Below, one piece after another: positions 9,389 through 21,760 of a stretch of 64,000 nucleotides of DNA. A program made the position numbers and the translations under genes. The stretch is from Mytilisepta virgata (taxonomy: Eukaryota > Mollusca > Bivalvia > Mytilida > Mytilidae). The stretch spans positions 4,462,755 through 4,526,754 of the forward strand of contig CM051512.1 in NCBI GenBank assembly GCA_028015205.1, written 5' to 3'. Every line of letters begins with the position of its first letter. Position 1 is the first letter of the stretch. The notes beneath the pieces are model-generated. The model had not been told where the DNA came from and made no database searches. It worked only from the letters and a program-made list of their open reading frames with translations.

Positions 9389-12300
9389 GGACGGACAAGG
9401 TGATTCCTATATACCCCCCCCCCCAAACTTTGTTTGCGGGGGGTATAATAACACATGTATTTGAAATTGAAGCATCAACCCACACAATTACTTTTAAGGA
9501 AAGTATAAACAAAATTAAGAGTTTCTAATCATATTTTAGAACTAGAAAGGCCGGGAAGATATGTAAAAAATTAACGACAAAACAGACTTTGCAAATATTG
9601 TTATCAAAATGATATAGATGATGCAATTCATTTTTTCCTTATATGTACGTCATGGGACTATTAAAACTAACTTTTTTTTATAATAGTCCCAGGTACGTCT
9701 AATCAGAATCTTAGAAATATTTTTTTTCTAGAATATTGAAAATTTGGTTAATTTAGATCCTACTGCCTTTAAATCACAAAAAAAAGTTAATTGAAAGTCT
9801 GTCTTAAGCATTGTGCAGCATTCGGGTTCATATATTCAGTCGTGGCTACGGAGGAGAGTGGACTCAAACTGTGCATAATTTTGAATTTGTGTTCTCCTTA
9901 CTAATATAATGTGTTTTTTTCCTTCCGTATTATGTCATGAACCCTTCATTGGTAAAAAGGTGCATTATAAAGATATATAACGTATCTACGTAATTATACT
10001 ATGTTATTTTCTCATGGGCGTTTACCCCACATATCTTTTGTACTACAACAAATGTCAATTATCAGAATATATGTACAGTATCTTCCAAGATCAGGCAAGA
10101 TAGAATGAATTGTTAGACGGTTAAGGAATAAATCATAACATTTATAAACTGCAAACAAATTCATTTGTATGTTTCGGAGTTTAGTGTGCCGTCCATTTTG
10201 CTGAACTAGTATGCATAATTGTTTAGGGGCCAACTGAAGCCCGCCTCCGGGTGCTGGATTTTCTCGCGGCGTTGAAGGCCCATTGGTAGCCTTGAGCTGT
10301 TTTCTGCTCTTTGGTCGGGTTGTTGTCTCTTTGACACATTCCCCGTTTCCATTCTCTATTTTAATACTACTTTTAAACGAGTTAATCGGTGACAGACAAA
10401 CAATCTGCAACATGAAAACCATATAAGATTATACTTTTGCTTCCGGTACTTACCGCTAACGTATCAAGTGATATCTTCATTGATTCTGCATGTGATAACA
10501 AACACTCAGTAGGACTTTCCCTAGTCTCAATATATCGAATGCACCTTTCTTTTCCCAGTGCAACAGCCAATGCCTTCCAATTTTTATCGAAGGGGCAATG
10601 TGGATCTAAAAGAAGTTTAAGATTGACCTTCATGTCATGTGGATAATAGTCTTCGGTAACCCTCTCGACTTTGTCTAATTTTACTGCTTGTGTATTGAAA
10701 TGAAAATGAACTTGAGGCTCAGAATTTGATCGACCTGGCCCTATTCTGTCACTGAAATTATTTCGAACACTCGGAAGAGTGACTACGATTTCATGTTTTC
10801 CAGACTCATTTACAGTTCCGGAAGTTGCATTATATTTGTCTTCTGTCATGTGAGCAATAAAATTTCCTCCTTCATTCTCAAGGAGATATTGAAATAAAAA
10901 CAGTTTGAAGGTTAATTCCCGAGGATATAAATGTTTCCTGAAGCACATAGTAACATGCGGACATTTTCCATGCCAAATATTTATATACGGAATACGCTCC
11001 TCCACTTCTTTATCCACATTTTCCCATCCGTCCGACAAATATCTGAAAAAATATTAAAATGGTAATTTATTATGTATTTTCTGCTAATTAAATCAAGGTA
11101 TTTTTTTAGTTTTCACAACTTTTAAAAATGAAATATTAAAAAATTCTATCGTAAAGGATGCTATGTAATGTAATTGAACGTTTACAAATGGAGATTTGAT
11201 ATTAAACTTTTCAACCCTTAAACGTGCTGAATATAGGCTGTTTTAGTCCATTTTCAATCAGTTTCTCAAAATAGATCTTGAATCCGAGAAAAATTGTCTT
11301 AATGACCCCAAATTGGCAGATCTGGATTAAATATGTCTATTCAAGTGGAATTCAAATATGCAGAGATATTTGTTAAAAGTAATTTTATTGACATTCCTAA
11401 CAGGATGCTTAATAGGTCGTGGTCTTATTTCTTTAAAAGGCATTTTATGACTTATTGAAAATGGTTCAAGTAAAAACCAGGAAATATGGCCCTAACAGTT
11501 TTTAGTGGTGTTTATTGTAGTACAGATTTTTTAAATATATCAATAAAACATACTATCATATATTGGTATTTACATATTTTAATTTACTCCAAATTAGATA
11601 TGTGTGGTTCCGGTTACGCTGCCTGCCTACCTGATTTTTTAGCACCCACTCTAATGGGTTTTTAATAATATTTTTTAAGTAAGAATTTCTCACGCTAGTC
11701 TCAATTTAAAAAAAAATTGTCAAATAAATAATTGAATAATTTCTACCAATTCCTACCCTATTTTCTATCTTGATTTAACCGGAACCACAATTGTTGTTTT
11801 ACTTGATCTTATTTATATACTGCTACAACCAATTATAATTAGGTCTTGTTTGCTTTTTTTGTTTATGAACATCTAATGATATGGCGGAAGAGTCAAGGAT
11901 ACAGCACCCCAGTGGATTTATAACAAGGCAGATAATTACGTTTAAGGGTCACATTGTGGCCGACAACAAGAGGACTGTCCCAATTTCAGGATTAGCACTA
12001 AATTACATGTCAACAATGATGTCAAAAGTTCAACTGAAGCAACCACAAATACCATATACCAAAAACAAACACAATATCTTAAACAACAATAGATAATAAT
12101 TGATAATACAGGGCACAGGTTTGGGCAGGCACAGAACAATGTACAATTTATCTTGCAACTGGAATATTCGCTATCCAAAAAAATGGGTCAACTGTTATTT
12201 TCTGAATAACGCTTCTACAATATCTAAAAGGACACGTGAAATTGTTACCCTTTCACTAACAGTGGGATAACTATTTTATTGTCAGTAGTAAGATAATGTG

Positions 12301-15300
12301 ACATCACTAGGTCAAAATTATCACCTATGTAATCTTTTGTAAATAGAACCTTCCTTTTAAGGTTAGAAAAAGTCTGGACGAAACAGATAACACATTAATA
12401 TCCGTGTCTGTATCAACCGGTAACGGAAAAATTTTGACGTTATCAGGTCAAATTCGAGATAAATGTCTAAAAAGTAAACTAGTAGCTATGGTTCTAATCC
12501 AATAACACTTCAAATAAATTACATTTGAATAATTATTTCTTAAAACCCAAGTTCGTAAATAAACTGAGATTTTTCTTTTTAATTGTTGAATTTGGTCTAA
12601 ATACAGCAATTTTTTTTTCAGCTCCCACGCTGAAATCTGCACATCCATAAGTCTTCATTGATTTTTTGACTACAAAACAATCGTATATTTTAGGATTTCT
12701 AAATCGGATGTTTCAATAATAATCAATCTTAAATTAGTATAAGTCGATGTTGAAGGAATACGAATGATAAGTAAAGTCAAGAAATACCAAAGGGATATTC
12801 GAAGGAGAGAAAATCGTTACAACTGACAAACTCCGGAGAACAACGAAGACAAGACCAAAACAATACATGCACTACAATTAAAAACTAAAAACGTATGAAC
12901 AACATGGTCCCCACCAAAAAACCGGGGGTAGACTCAGGTGCTCCGGAAGAGTAAGCAGTCTCTGCTTCCTACAGGACACCCGCCATGCTGCTCATGTCAA
13001 ATCCGGTATGAGGAAGGGATAATATCAATGGAACAGGTCCATTTTCATTTGGGAAACGGTTTTTTCATACCTGTCAACCAAGTCATGATGACGCCCATAA
13101 AACTTTAATAAGGATGACTTCAGCTTAGGAGTAACGTACCCCTGTCTGAGCAACTTTTCTGTCAGGAGCTGAACTCTGTCCAGGAAGTCAATGTATATGT
13201 CACAAGCTCTGGAATAACGTATGAGTTGTGAAATATATACTCCATATGCCGGCGCTTCTGGAATATTGCCGCTCAAAAATGGAAAGTTGACGATTGGAAA
13301 GTCAAAGTCATCCCGTTTGTCGTAAAGTTTTGTATTCATCCTTCCTCTGGTGTCAATTTTGAGGTGAAGGTCAAGATAAGATGCAGACTTGGCAGTGTCT
13401 GTGGTATCTTTAATTTCGAGCCCATTGGGATAGATGAGATGTAAGAAATTCCCAAAACGTGAATTGTTGAGTGATAAAACATCATCTATGCAGCGGAAGC
13501 TGAAATTAAAGGTACGGGCTAACTTCTTTTGTTTTTCCTTAAGAAGCCCGTCAAGGAAGTCTGCCTCATATGAGTAAAGGAACAAGTCGGCCATGAGTGA
13601 CGCACAATTAGTACCCATAGGAATGCCAATTGTCTGTTGGAAAACACGTCCACCAAATTGAACAAATATGTTGTCGATCAAAAATTCAATCATCAGGACA
13701 ATTTAACTCATGAAGATTTTATATTTTATGAAATCATTGTACAGTGGGATTAACAATTACTTTCTTCTTAAATTTTACTGAATATTTCGTTTTATAAATC
13801 GCAGTTGATAAGGGATCTTAAAAAAAAAAAAAAAAAAAAACATTATGAATTTATTACACTATTATCCTTTTAATAAGCCCTACTGAAATCAAGTGATATC
13901 CCCCTAGATGACAGGAGGAAGATATAAAAAAAATAAAAAATAAAAGAGTGGTTTTGATTGTGCTGTAAAGTTTTATAGCTTTTAACCAAAATTTTAGAGA
14001 AAGACTGCCGAAGATCTATCCTCCTGGCGTGAAGTTGAAACATTTGTGGGAGATTCCATGCGATGCATATGAAAATAAGTTGTGAGTTCGGCATAACATG
14101 TTTCCGAAATTTGTGGAAAACTACCGAAATGGCACATTTCTATTCTATTTTCAGAAGTCTATTTTTGGGGGATCTAGGAATAAAATGACGTCACAAACAC
14201 TGTGAACCAGCATGCATTACACAATTTCATTACAAGAGAAGATAAGGGTAGCTGGAGATGATATTCGCCTAATAGACGAATATTGAAAATAACATTCGAC
14301 ACCCTTTTATTTGTCTACTAAATACGCTAGTTGCAGTATAAAAAAAATAACTTCTGAACTACGTTTTGATTTTTTATCGTACATTGTATATAAATAATTT
14401 TGATACATCCTTTAAGATATATCAACAAGAGGCTCTCAAGAGCCTGTATCGCTCATCTGGATTTAACTTTTCACCTAGAACAGGACTAAAAAGTTATGTG
14501 TTGCAGTCAATTTGGCTGGTTTTTCTATAGGGTTCTATGTTTAACTAAGTTCGGCTAGCCATCTTGCTTGACATTCCAGGTCAATGGACACATTTCTAAA
14601 ATAGAAACATCTAAGGATCATTTGAATGAATTTCCCCATAAGGTCCTATATGAAACAAAGTTCAACTGTGGCGGCCATCTTGGTTGTCAATCAGGGTGAT
14701 CGGACATATTTCTGAAAGAAGACCTCTTAAGGACCTGATTGCTGCCAAGTCTAGTTACAATTGGTTAAGTGGTTTCAGACAAGAAGATTTTTCAATGAAT
14801 TTTACCATAGAGCCCTATGTTAAACTAAGTTCGGTTGTGTCGGAAATCTTGGTTCACATTCCGGGTCATCGGAAATATTTTTGAAAGAGGACCTCCTAAG
14901 GACCATTGCTACCAAGTCTGGTTCCAATTGGTCAAATGGTTTCAGACAAGAAGATTTTTCAATGAATTTTTCCATAGGGCCCTATGTTAAACTAAGTTCG
15001 GCTGTGGCGGCCATCTTGGTCGACAGTCCGGGTCATCGAACACAATTCTGAAAGAGGACCATCTAAGGACCATTGCTACCAAGTCTAGTTCTAATTGGAT
15101 TAGTGGTTTCAGACAAGAATATTTATGAGTGAATTTCCCATAGGGTCCTATGTTAAACTAATTTCGGTTGTGCCGGCCATCTTGGTTCACAGTACACGAA
15201 ATCGGACAAATTTCTGAATAAGGACCATCTAAGGACAATTGCTGCCAATTCTGATTCCAATTGGTCAAGTGGTTTCAGACAAGAAGATTTTTCAATGAAT

Positions 15301-18300
15301 TTTCCCTTAGGCCCCTATTTTAAACTTAGTTCGTCTGTGGTGGCCATCTTGGTTAACAGACCGGGTCATCGGACATAATCGTAAATGAGAACCTCTTATG
15401 GACCAATACTGCCAAGTTTGGTTACAATTGGCCTTGTAGTTTCATAGAAGATTTTTGAAATTCACCCATCCCCCATTTTTCTATTTTTAGTAACAGCAGC
15501 CTTGTCGGTTGGAAGTCGGGGATGCCGGACATAATTTGGGAAGGGGGCCAACCAAGGACCATTCCAACTGGCCCAGTGGTTTCAGAGGAGAAGATCTTTA
15601 AAGGAAAGTTTATACCGGATGTTGTCTTTAAAGGACAAAAACTCCTATAAGTGGTCAATCAATGATTTTGGTCATGTTGACTTATTTGTAGATCTTACTT
15701 TGTTGAACATTTTTGCTGTTTACAGTTTGTCTTTATCTATAATAATATTCAAGATAATAACCTAAAACTGCAAACGTTTCTTAAAATTAACAATTCAGGG
15801 GCAATAACCCAACAAAGGGTTGACCGATTCGTCTGATAATTTCATGGCGGGTAGATCTTGACCTGATGAACATTTTTCCCCATCAGTTTTCATCTAAATG
15901 TTATAGTTTTTGAGATATAGGACAAAAACTGCTGTTTACCCCTACGTTCTATTTTTAGCCATGTCGGCCATGTTGGTTCGCAGGCGGGGTCATCGGATAT
16001 ATTTGTTAAACTATATAGATACCCAAATAATGCTTGCTGCCAAGTTTGGTTCTATTTGGCCCAGTAGTTTCAGAGGAGAAGATTTTTGTGAAAGTTAACG
16101 GACGACGGATGACGGACGCCGAACGACGGGCGCCGGACGACGACGGACGCCAAGGGATGAGAAAAGCTCACTTGACCCTTTGGGTCAGGTGAGCAAATAA
16201 TATATATAAAGTTAAATACATATATAAATACATATTATCACCTATTAAAATAAAACTCGTTTGTCATACTGGAGTCTTAATCAAGCAGTCTTTAAAACTG
16301 ATTGCATCAGACCCTGGTCAGACAGGTTCTTAATTACTGATTAAGTAAATTAATTTTCTTTGTTTTTGCATTGTGTTATTAAAATATCTCTTGTATTATG
16401 TTTTCCTTTGACCCTAAGAGGTGTAATAATGCAAATAAAGATATATATATTCTTTGTATATGTAGTATTCTTAAGCAGAGCTGTTGATGGCGTCCCGTTT
16501 ACTTATTGGAGGCTTGTTATCATCTGAACCCTATATATATGACCCAAGATATTATTGAAAATTAGTCACAAAATCAGTATTTTACTTAGCTTTTGACATC
16601 CTCATTTAGAAAGGTTGGACATGTCTACAAAATGACAGATCAGAAAACGAAAGCAGAATATATTGTACGTGTGTACGTGTGTACATATGTACAGTAATAA
16701 AGAATAATGGACTTGGTCATGAATATTTAAAACTTTAAACTATATGTAAGCTTATATACCTCAGTGAAATAAACATATCTTGTGCGTTTCCATAAAACAG
16801 GTAAACTTTTTCCGGACCCATCATCTGACCACCAAATTTAGCCTCGTTCTGGGTAGCCCACTGCAGAGCACATGGAGTTTTATTCAAAAAGTATAATCGA
16901 ACCTACAATATTTTAAATAAATCCCTGTAGAATATAACATTTAACGTAAAATAAATTCGCTGATACCCTATCGATACATAAGATGTACACATTTCGTCAA
17001 TTAATATTCATCAATTGTGCCCAAATAATTTAACAATGTTGAAAACTATAAAAATAATCTAAAACACTAAAGAGAAAAAAACGCCAGAATAACCAAAAGG
17101 AGTAAAGCCAAAAACGGACAGAACTATGCACGAGTAAGACAGTCTTTAGTTTTCATAAAAATTAACGTAAAAGTATAAATGTAAAGCATCGATTATTTGA
17201 CCCATAATGACTTAAAATCGTTATCTAAGCAGGATACCGTCGCTGGTTGAAAGTAAACCTTTGACCGTGTCATTCTTTCAAAAACCTTCCAACAAGTTTA
17301 AATTACATTTACAATATACATGATTTGAAATAAATGTGATTGAAATTTCCAGTTGATATTTTTTATGTTTGTATAAAAAAGCCATATATGATTTCCGGGG
17401 TTCACTCCTGGTTTTTATAGGAGTTAGTGTTGTTCAATTTTGTTTAATTATCGGTGTTTATTTGTTGAGCCTGTGGTTGTTAATTTGTCTTTCCGGGTTG
17501 TCTGTTCAATGGATTACGTTTTTTTGATTTTCGTAGGTATATTTGTCCTCTTTACTACAAAATTAGGTTGTTCTTACTTGAATTTTGTTGTCTTGTAAAA
17601 TCAATTGTTCAAAGGGTTTGACAAGTTTGATCTTGACAAGATTTGATCTGATGAAGGTGAATCCACAGAATCTCGACGGTTGACTTTAGATGAGTCTCGG
17701 TGATTGATTATGTTTAATTTTCTTAAAGCCAATACTTCACAAAACAGACCATTTGAAGCTGTCTTGGACTTTTACGGGAAAAAAATCAGTTCAAATCACG
17801 AAAAGTATTTAAAAGCAATTATTAACAACATTGTTTTCAACTTTCTACAATGCATTCTTATATACAAAATACTACTGAGCTGAATTCAGTGCATTTAATA
17901 AAAGACGAACAATCCTCGATTCTATATTTAAGATAACTGACTGACTGTCCGAGTTTCTTTTATATTTTCTTACCTCTTGGTGATTAATATCAGAATTTAA
18001 TGGTCTTGAAAATGCTGCTACCTGTAACCATTTTTTACAGTCTTCGGAACCAGTAGATGATTGTAAACAGGTATACAGAGTAAATGTACCTATTTTAAGC
18101 TGGCACTCATCTGGAGTTAGAACACAAACGCCACTCGTTTCCTCTGCTGTACAATGTTCATGCCATTCTTTAGAATCAATCAGTTCTGTTTCACTTTTCA
18201 TAACTTTGATCTGTCTAGGATCAAACGAACAATGTTTAAAACAAAGAATACACTGCTTTTCTAGCTTTAAATCATGTGGACCTACGTAGACAACTGGAGA

Positions 18301-19215
18301 CACTAAAGCTTCTTTCTCCGTCATATTTGGATTGTCACTCAAGTCCCAGTTTAATACAAGTACAATTGTTTTAACGTCCCCTTCTTTAACTGCCCTAGGA
18401 GGGACAAATAAGGAAATTCCCATACCATCTAATACTAGATTATCACCCTGGGCTGTAACTCTTCTTGCAATGTAAACGACCTCTTTGTTTTGAACATTAA
18501 TAGTTTTGCTTCTTTCGTTGACTATTAGAAGCTGTGAAGGAATATTAGCAAATAGATCTTGGTTTCTGATTGTTATAGGATATGTTTCATCCGGATCATT
18601 TTCACTTTCTGAGTAATCCGGTGGTGTATTCTCTATCATGTCGTCACGTGATGATTGTGTATTTATCACATCTTCACATTCATTTTGTGTTGGACGACCT
18701 GTTTCGTTTCTAATGTTTCTTGTTATATAACTTTGATAATTATGTATTTGTTGAGAAGAGAGTCTCTGGGGATTATTATTAATACACTGTACATTTGTGT
18801 TCGGCAAGGGATCAACCATGTTTCTGTTTCTGAATTCACTGCCGGTATTTAATTGACAATTGCAGTGCACATCGGTCATCTCATCCTGACATGAATATAT
18901 AACGGGTCTTGTTGGGTTTTGGGAACATCTTGAATCAAAAGCTAAAGCGTTATTTACAAAACAGTGACACCTATGGCTGTCGCATACACATGTGCTCCGA
19001 TGTCCATTGCTTGTGAACAGTTTTCTTTTGCAAAAAATAACCAAAACAATTGCCGCTATTATAACCAATAGGATCAGTAGAAATACTATAATTACAGCCT
19101 CGTTTTTATCCAACCAATCAAGTACCTCCTGGTCATTATCGTTTGATTTATCAGAATCTGGTTCTTTATTGATCGGATGTATTTCATTTACTTTTGGTAA
19201 ACAGTTTTCACCCAT
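8841..19215 (-). CDS. UNC5CL: UNC5C-like protein (ZU5-UPA-Death), four coding exons
   Basis: Coding exons on the minus strand are 19215-17974 (ATG; exon begins at 19227 after TTTATTTCAG), 16902-16760, 11042-10454 and 8963-8841. Junctions are phase 0, 2 and 0, with GTAAGA, GTATAT and GTAAGT donors. The total is 698 aa. There is no signal peptide. Residues 40-62 form a single membrane segment, followed by a Cys-rich patch (CVCDSHRCHC) and about 155 residues of linker. A ZU5 domain (about 248-350, with GISLFVPPRAV and SPVVYVGPH) is followed by a UPA domain containing YFLNKTPCALQW and GWENVD, and a Death domain at about 597-685 that crosses the last intron. The arrangement and the UPA motifs match vertebrate UNC5CL rather than the netrin receptor UNC5, because no Ig or TSP1 exons are needed upstream. 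Human UNC5CL is about 518 aa and acts in NF-kB/JNK signalling; the longer linker explains the difference. Confidence 0.88.
9026..9450. mobile_element. Short inverted-repeat element with a duplicated core
   Basis: It starts GGATACCCCCCGCTTTG and ends CTTTGTTTGCGGGGGGTAT, so the ends pair as ATACCCCCCGC/GCGGGGGGTAT. Inside are two diverged copies of a roughly 170-bp unit (from about 9041 and 9208, each with TCCAATTATCTCCCTTGTGTG), then a GACA/GACG tetranucleotide run (9350-9395) and a C-run. It lies in the last UNC5CL intron. Confidence 0.6.
9630..9695. repeat. Small palindrome
   Basis: GGGACTATTAAAA and TTTATAATAGTCCC flank a T-run and form a hairpin. No other feature is seen in 9460-10000. 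Confidence 0.4.
10140..10365 (+). mobile_element. Retroelement 3' end (copy 2)
   Basis: Matches the tails at 4271-4440 and 20580-20742: GGGGCCAACTGAAGCCCGCC, GGATTTTCTCGC, GGTCGGGTTGTTGTCTC, TTTGACACATTCC, ending CCATTCTCTATTTT. Only the last about 220 bp are present, so it is a 5'-truncated copy in the last UNC5CL intron. Confidence 0.6.
11043..12765. other. UNC5CL intron, no recognised content
   Basis: AT-rich intron sequence between UNC5CL exons 2 and 3. I see no exon or known repeat; the short open frames have no recognisable content. Confidence 0.45.
12775..13693 (-). pseudogene. Reverse-transcriptase retroelement fragment (family A)
   Basis: 13693-13025 on the minus strand reads about 222 residues of an RT palm and thumb, with IGIPMGTNC, a FSFRCIDDVLSL box (the D-D catalytic pair), SASYLDLHL and [18 protein letters not shown]. 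The 3' UTR continues to about 12775 and matches the plus-strand copy at 61893-62200. The 5' half of the RT is absent. I place it with Penelope-like RT elements, but the class is not certain. It lies in UNC5CL intron 2, in the same orientation as the gene. Confidence 0.65.
14428..16197. mobile_element. Pearl-like element with about eight 165-bp core repeats
   Basis: The element begins with the palindrome AGAGGCTCTCAAGAGCCT and ends with GCTCACTTGACCC/GGGTCAGGTGAGC. Between them are about eight diverged tandem copies of a roughly 165-bp unit marked by AAGTTCGGCTGTGGCGGCCA, CGGGTCATCGGACA and GGTTTCAGACAAGAAGA (starts near 14548, 14660, 14823, 14990, 15160, 15322, 15480 and 15955). A GACGGACG-type tract precedes the right end. 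Flanking ends with a tandem-repeat core are the layout described for the bivalve pearl family. It lies in UNC5CL intron 2, and the short open frames in it are spurious. Confidence 0.65.
16960..17155 (+). repeat. Interspersed repeat family I1, copy 1
   Basis: AGATGTACACATTTCGTC, ATTGTGCCCAAATA and GTTGAAAAC in this order match the copies at 40700-41095 and 49530-49700, where the fuller form is TTTGATACCAATTTTGATGC and then GTGCACATTTCGTCGATTTG. It is non-coding. Confidence 0.45.
17393..17556 (+). mobile_element. 5'-truncated 3' end of RT retroelement family B
   Basis: GGTTTTTATAGGAGTTAG, TCCGGGTTGTCTGTTCAATG and GGTATATTTGTCC follow in the same order as the reverse complement of 57550-57720, which is the 3' end of the family B element. 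Only the last 160 bp are present. Confidence 0.6.
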
Positions 19216-19559
19216 TTCTGTTTGTCCCTGAAATAAAAACAGAGTTTACATATACATCATTATTTGCATATTGCAATAGCTAGGTACACAATATATGTAC
19301 ATGTATATCACTACACCATAGTTTTTATATATGTACTATGATATATTGATTCACCACTTGAAAGTTTCTAATTAAGTATTTTCGCTGATAGAAATAAAAA
19401 AGCTATATGTGTACAGCCTCGTGTATACATTGTTGAATTTGTACTTCGTATTTCCATTTAAAGTCGTATATAGACAAAGTCGAACCCTCGTACGGGGAAG
19501 GGGATACTTGACCATAATATTGGTGTATTTGTACCAATAGCCTTTATTAAAAAAACAGA

Positions 19560-20742
19560 ATGAGTGTCGTAACATCACCCACGACTCACTCCATAATTAC
19601 TGCAAAAAATTGATAAAACGAGAAGAAGTTGACAAAAAATCCTTAGATTCCTTTTTCAATTCAGTAATGAAAATAGTTGATATTTGTATAAAACATTTTA
19701 AAGAACATTTTACTCCTAACAACAACCACAATAGCCCTATTTCTCGTATCAAACATTAGCTAAAAGAACTCGGAAAGGAATTGTTTTCGTCCCAGCTGAT
19801 AAGGCTGCCAATAATATCGTTATTGTTTGACGTGAATTTTATATTTAGGTTCTGCGAAAGGAAATCACAAATTCATCTACATTCCAATTGACTCAATTTT
19901 CGGAAAATTATATCGTTAACACACATGAACTTACTGCTACCTCTTTACAAGCAGAACCGAATAACATGAAAGTTACAACTACAAAACACCTTACAAAATA
20001 GATTTATTTCGTATGCAAGCCATTGTTCCACCACTATACTGTCTATTCTACTTACATTTTTCATATAAGGAATACGAAAATAGAGGTATAATTACTTTTG
20101 GAGTGTGAACAAATTGGTGATTGTCTTTGCATCGGAAATAAACACATTTATTCTAAAACCATTTGTTGGCATGATACGGGTTATGTTCTTCTCGTATAAT
20201 TTATTATGGCATGATACTAAACCCCTAACGGGAGGGACTGTGGCTGATTTACTATATGATATAGACATAATCTTTTGATCAGTTTAATTGAGGTTTGGAG
20301 CTGCCATGTCAGTAACTGATTGTATTTCTTTGTTAATATATATATTGATCATTGTCATTATGCTTAGTTTCTTCTGTTACCTTTTATAACATCGGACTCG
20401 GACATCTTTTGAACTGAGTTTTACTGTGGGTATCACTGTGTGTTTGTTTATTCCAAATTGACAAGAGGTATAGGGGAGGGTTGAGTTCTTACAAAACATG
20501 TTTAACCCCGCCGATTTTTTGCGCCTGTTCCAAGTCAGGAACCTCTAGCCTTTGTGAGTCTTGTGTGTTTTTTAAATTTGTTTCATTTTTATGTTTCGAA
20601 GTTAAGTGTGCGTCCATTTTGCTGAAGTAGTATACATTATTGTTTAGGGGCCAACTGAAGCCCGCCTCCGGGCGGGATTTTCTCGCTGCGTTGAAGTCCC
20701 ATCTTTTTGACACATTTCCTGTTTCCATTCTCTATTCCATGT
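19560..20742 (+). pseudogene. RT retroelement remnant with 3' tail (copy 3)
   Basis: 19680-19980 on the plus strand reads, with stops, a segment like LKELGKGIVFVPADKAANN, which is the N-terminal RT region shared with the family B element at 58.9 kb (VPADK then NNIVFV). The catalytic RT part is lost or decayed. 20489-20742 is the 3' tail family of 4.3 and 10.2 kb. The MITE-free site TTAA at 20572-20575 corresponds to the site filled at 3881-4270. Confidence 0.5.
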
Positions 20743-20804
20743 TAATGTTCGCAACAGGCAATTACAAAAAGCATATCCTGTTCATGATACGCAACAACAA
20801 AAAA

Positions 20805-20897
20805 ATACACTGTACCACCAGACAAAATACACTGTACCACCAGACAAAAATCCACTGTACCACCAGACAAAATACACTGTGCCACCAGACAAAATAC
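20805..20897. repeat. 23-bp minisatellite, about 4 copies
   Basis: Four tandem units built on ACACTGTACCACCAGACAAA, with single-base changes between copies. It follows directly after the retroelement tail. Confidence 0.75.
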
Positions 20898-21107
20898 GAG
20901 AATGTATAACAATATATAGGTCTGTGGGTTACATAATTATGCAACTAAAAATTGCCGGGCATGAATTTACAGAATTTAAAAAAAAATAAGAATTTTCCTT
21001 ATCATTTACCTCTTTATTGTAAGAGTAAAATTATGCACCTAAGAAATTATGACCGTGTTCTCGGTAATTATACAGTAAGATCTTTAAAGAACTATCATAT
21101 ATATTGG

Positions 21108-21190
21108 GAATAGCACCGTGTGGAATCAGATTGGGAATAGCACCGTGTGGAATTAGATTGGGAATAGCCCCGTGTGGAATCAGATTGGGT
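21108..21190. repeat. 28-bp minisatellite, 3 copies
   Basis: Three tandem units of GGGAATAGCACCGTGTGG plus AATCAGATT, nearly identical. Confidence 0.75.
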
Positions 21191-21540
21191 ATTTGAAATT
21201 ATTTTTTGTGCATAAAAATTCGTATCATATATATTGTTTATTTCCATCCCAAACAACAGGGAACACAACCTTTTAAAGAAACTTCTTCATGCATTGTCCT
21301 CAGATTTTATTTAGCTCTATACCTTTTATCGGGCACTTCTACATTGGAATCTGTATGGAGCCTCTTATTTGTTTTCACATTTTCAATTTACGGTCTTAGG
21401 GTTCTGCTGATTAAACATTAATTGTTAAAATGCGCTTCTGTAGCTCATAATAACTGGAATCCGAGAATGGCTATTGATATACCTTTATGCTGTTTATATT
21501 TCGATGGTTTCATTTGATTGAAAACGGATGATTTTTTAAT

Positions 21541-21760
21541 CTATATTAACCCAAACATTCGCCAGTGTTCATCTTTAATAACGTATTCATGTGATAAAAT
21601 AACTGCGAGTCTTATGACGTTTGAATACAATACGCTATCTTCCTTGTAAAATTCCTTTAACACATGTTTAAGATCATATGGTGTTCTTTTCATCTGATAT
21701 GAATATAGATTTGAGGGATTTTTAACCACGTGTCGGGTTGTACTGGCCTCTTTGCTTTCA
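21541..21760 (-). CDS. Possible terminal exon, function unknown
   Basis: On the minus strand an acceptor TTTTTGTTACAG at about 21761 is followed by a 71-codon open frame (phase xxT|GAA) ending in TAG at 21541. The core reads YDLKHVLKEFYKEDSVLYSN and then VIRLAVILSHEYVIKDEHWR, which looks like a helical protein segment rather than random sequence. I do not recognise a family and cannot find its upstream exon. UNC5CL does not need it, so it may be the last exon of a separate minus-strand gene, or chance. Confidence 0.3.

Noticed and set aside
10012..10422. 136-residue minus-strand frame
   Set aside because: It is made of a retroelement 3' end plus UNC5CL intron and ignores the GTAAGT donor at 10453.
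10382..10453. Read-through C-terminus of UNC5CL past the exon 3 donor
   Set aside because: The extra residues do not fit a Death domain, while splicing to 8963 completes it in phase.
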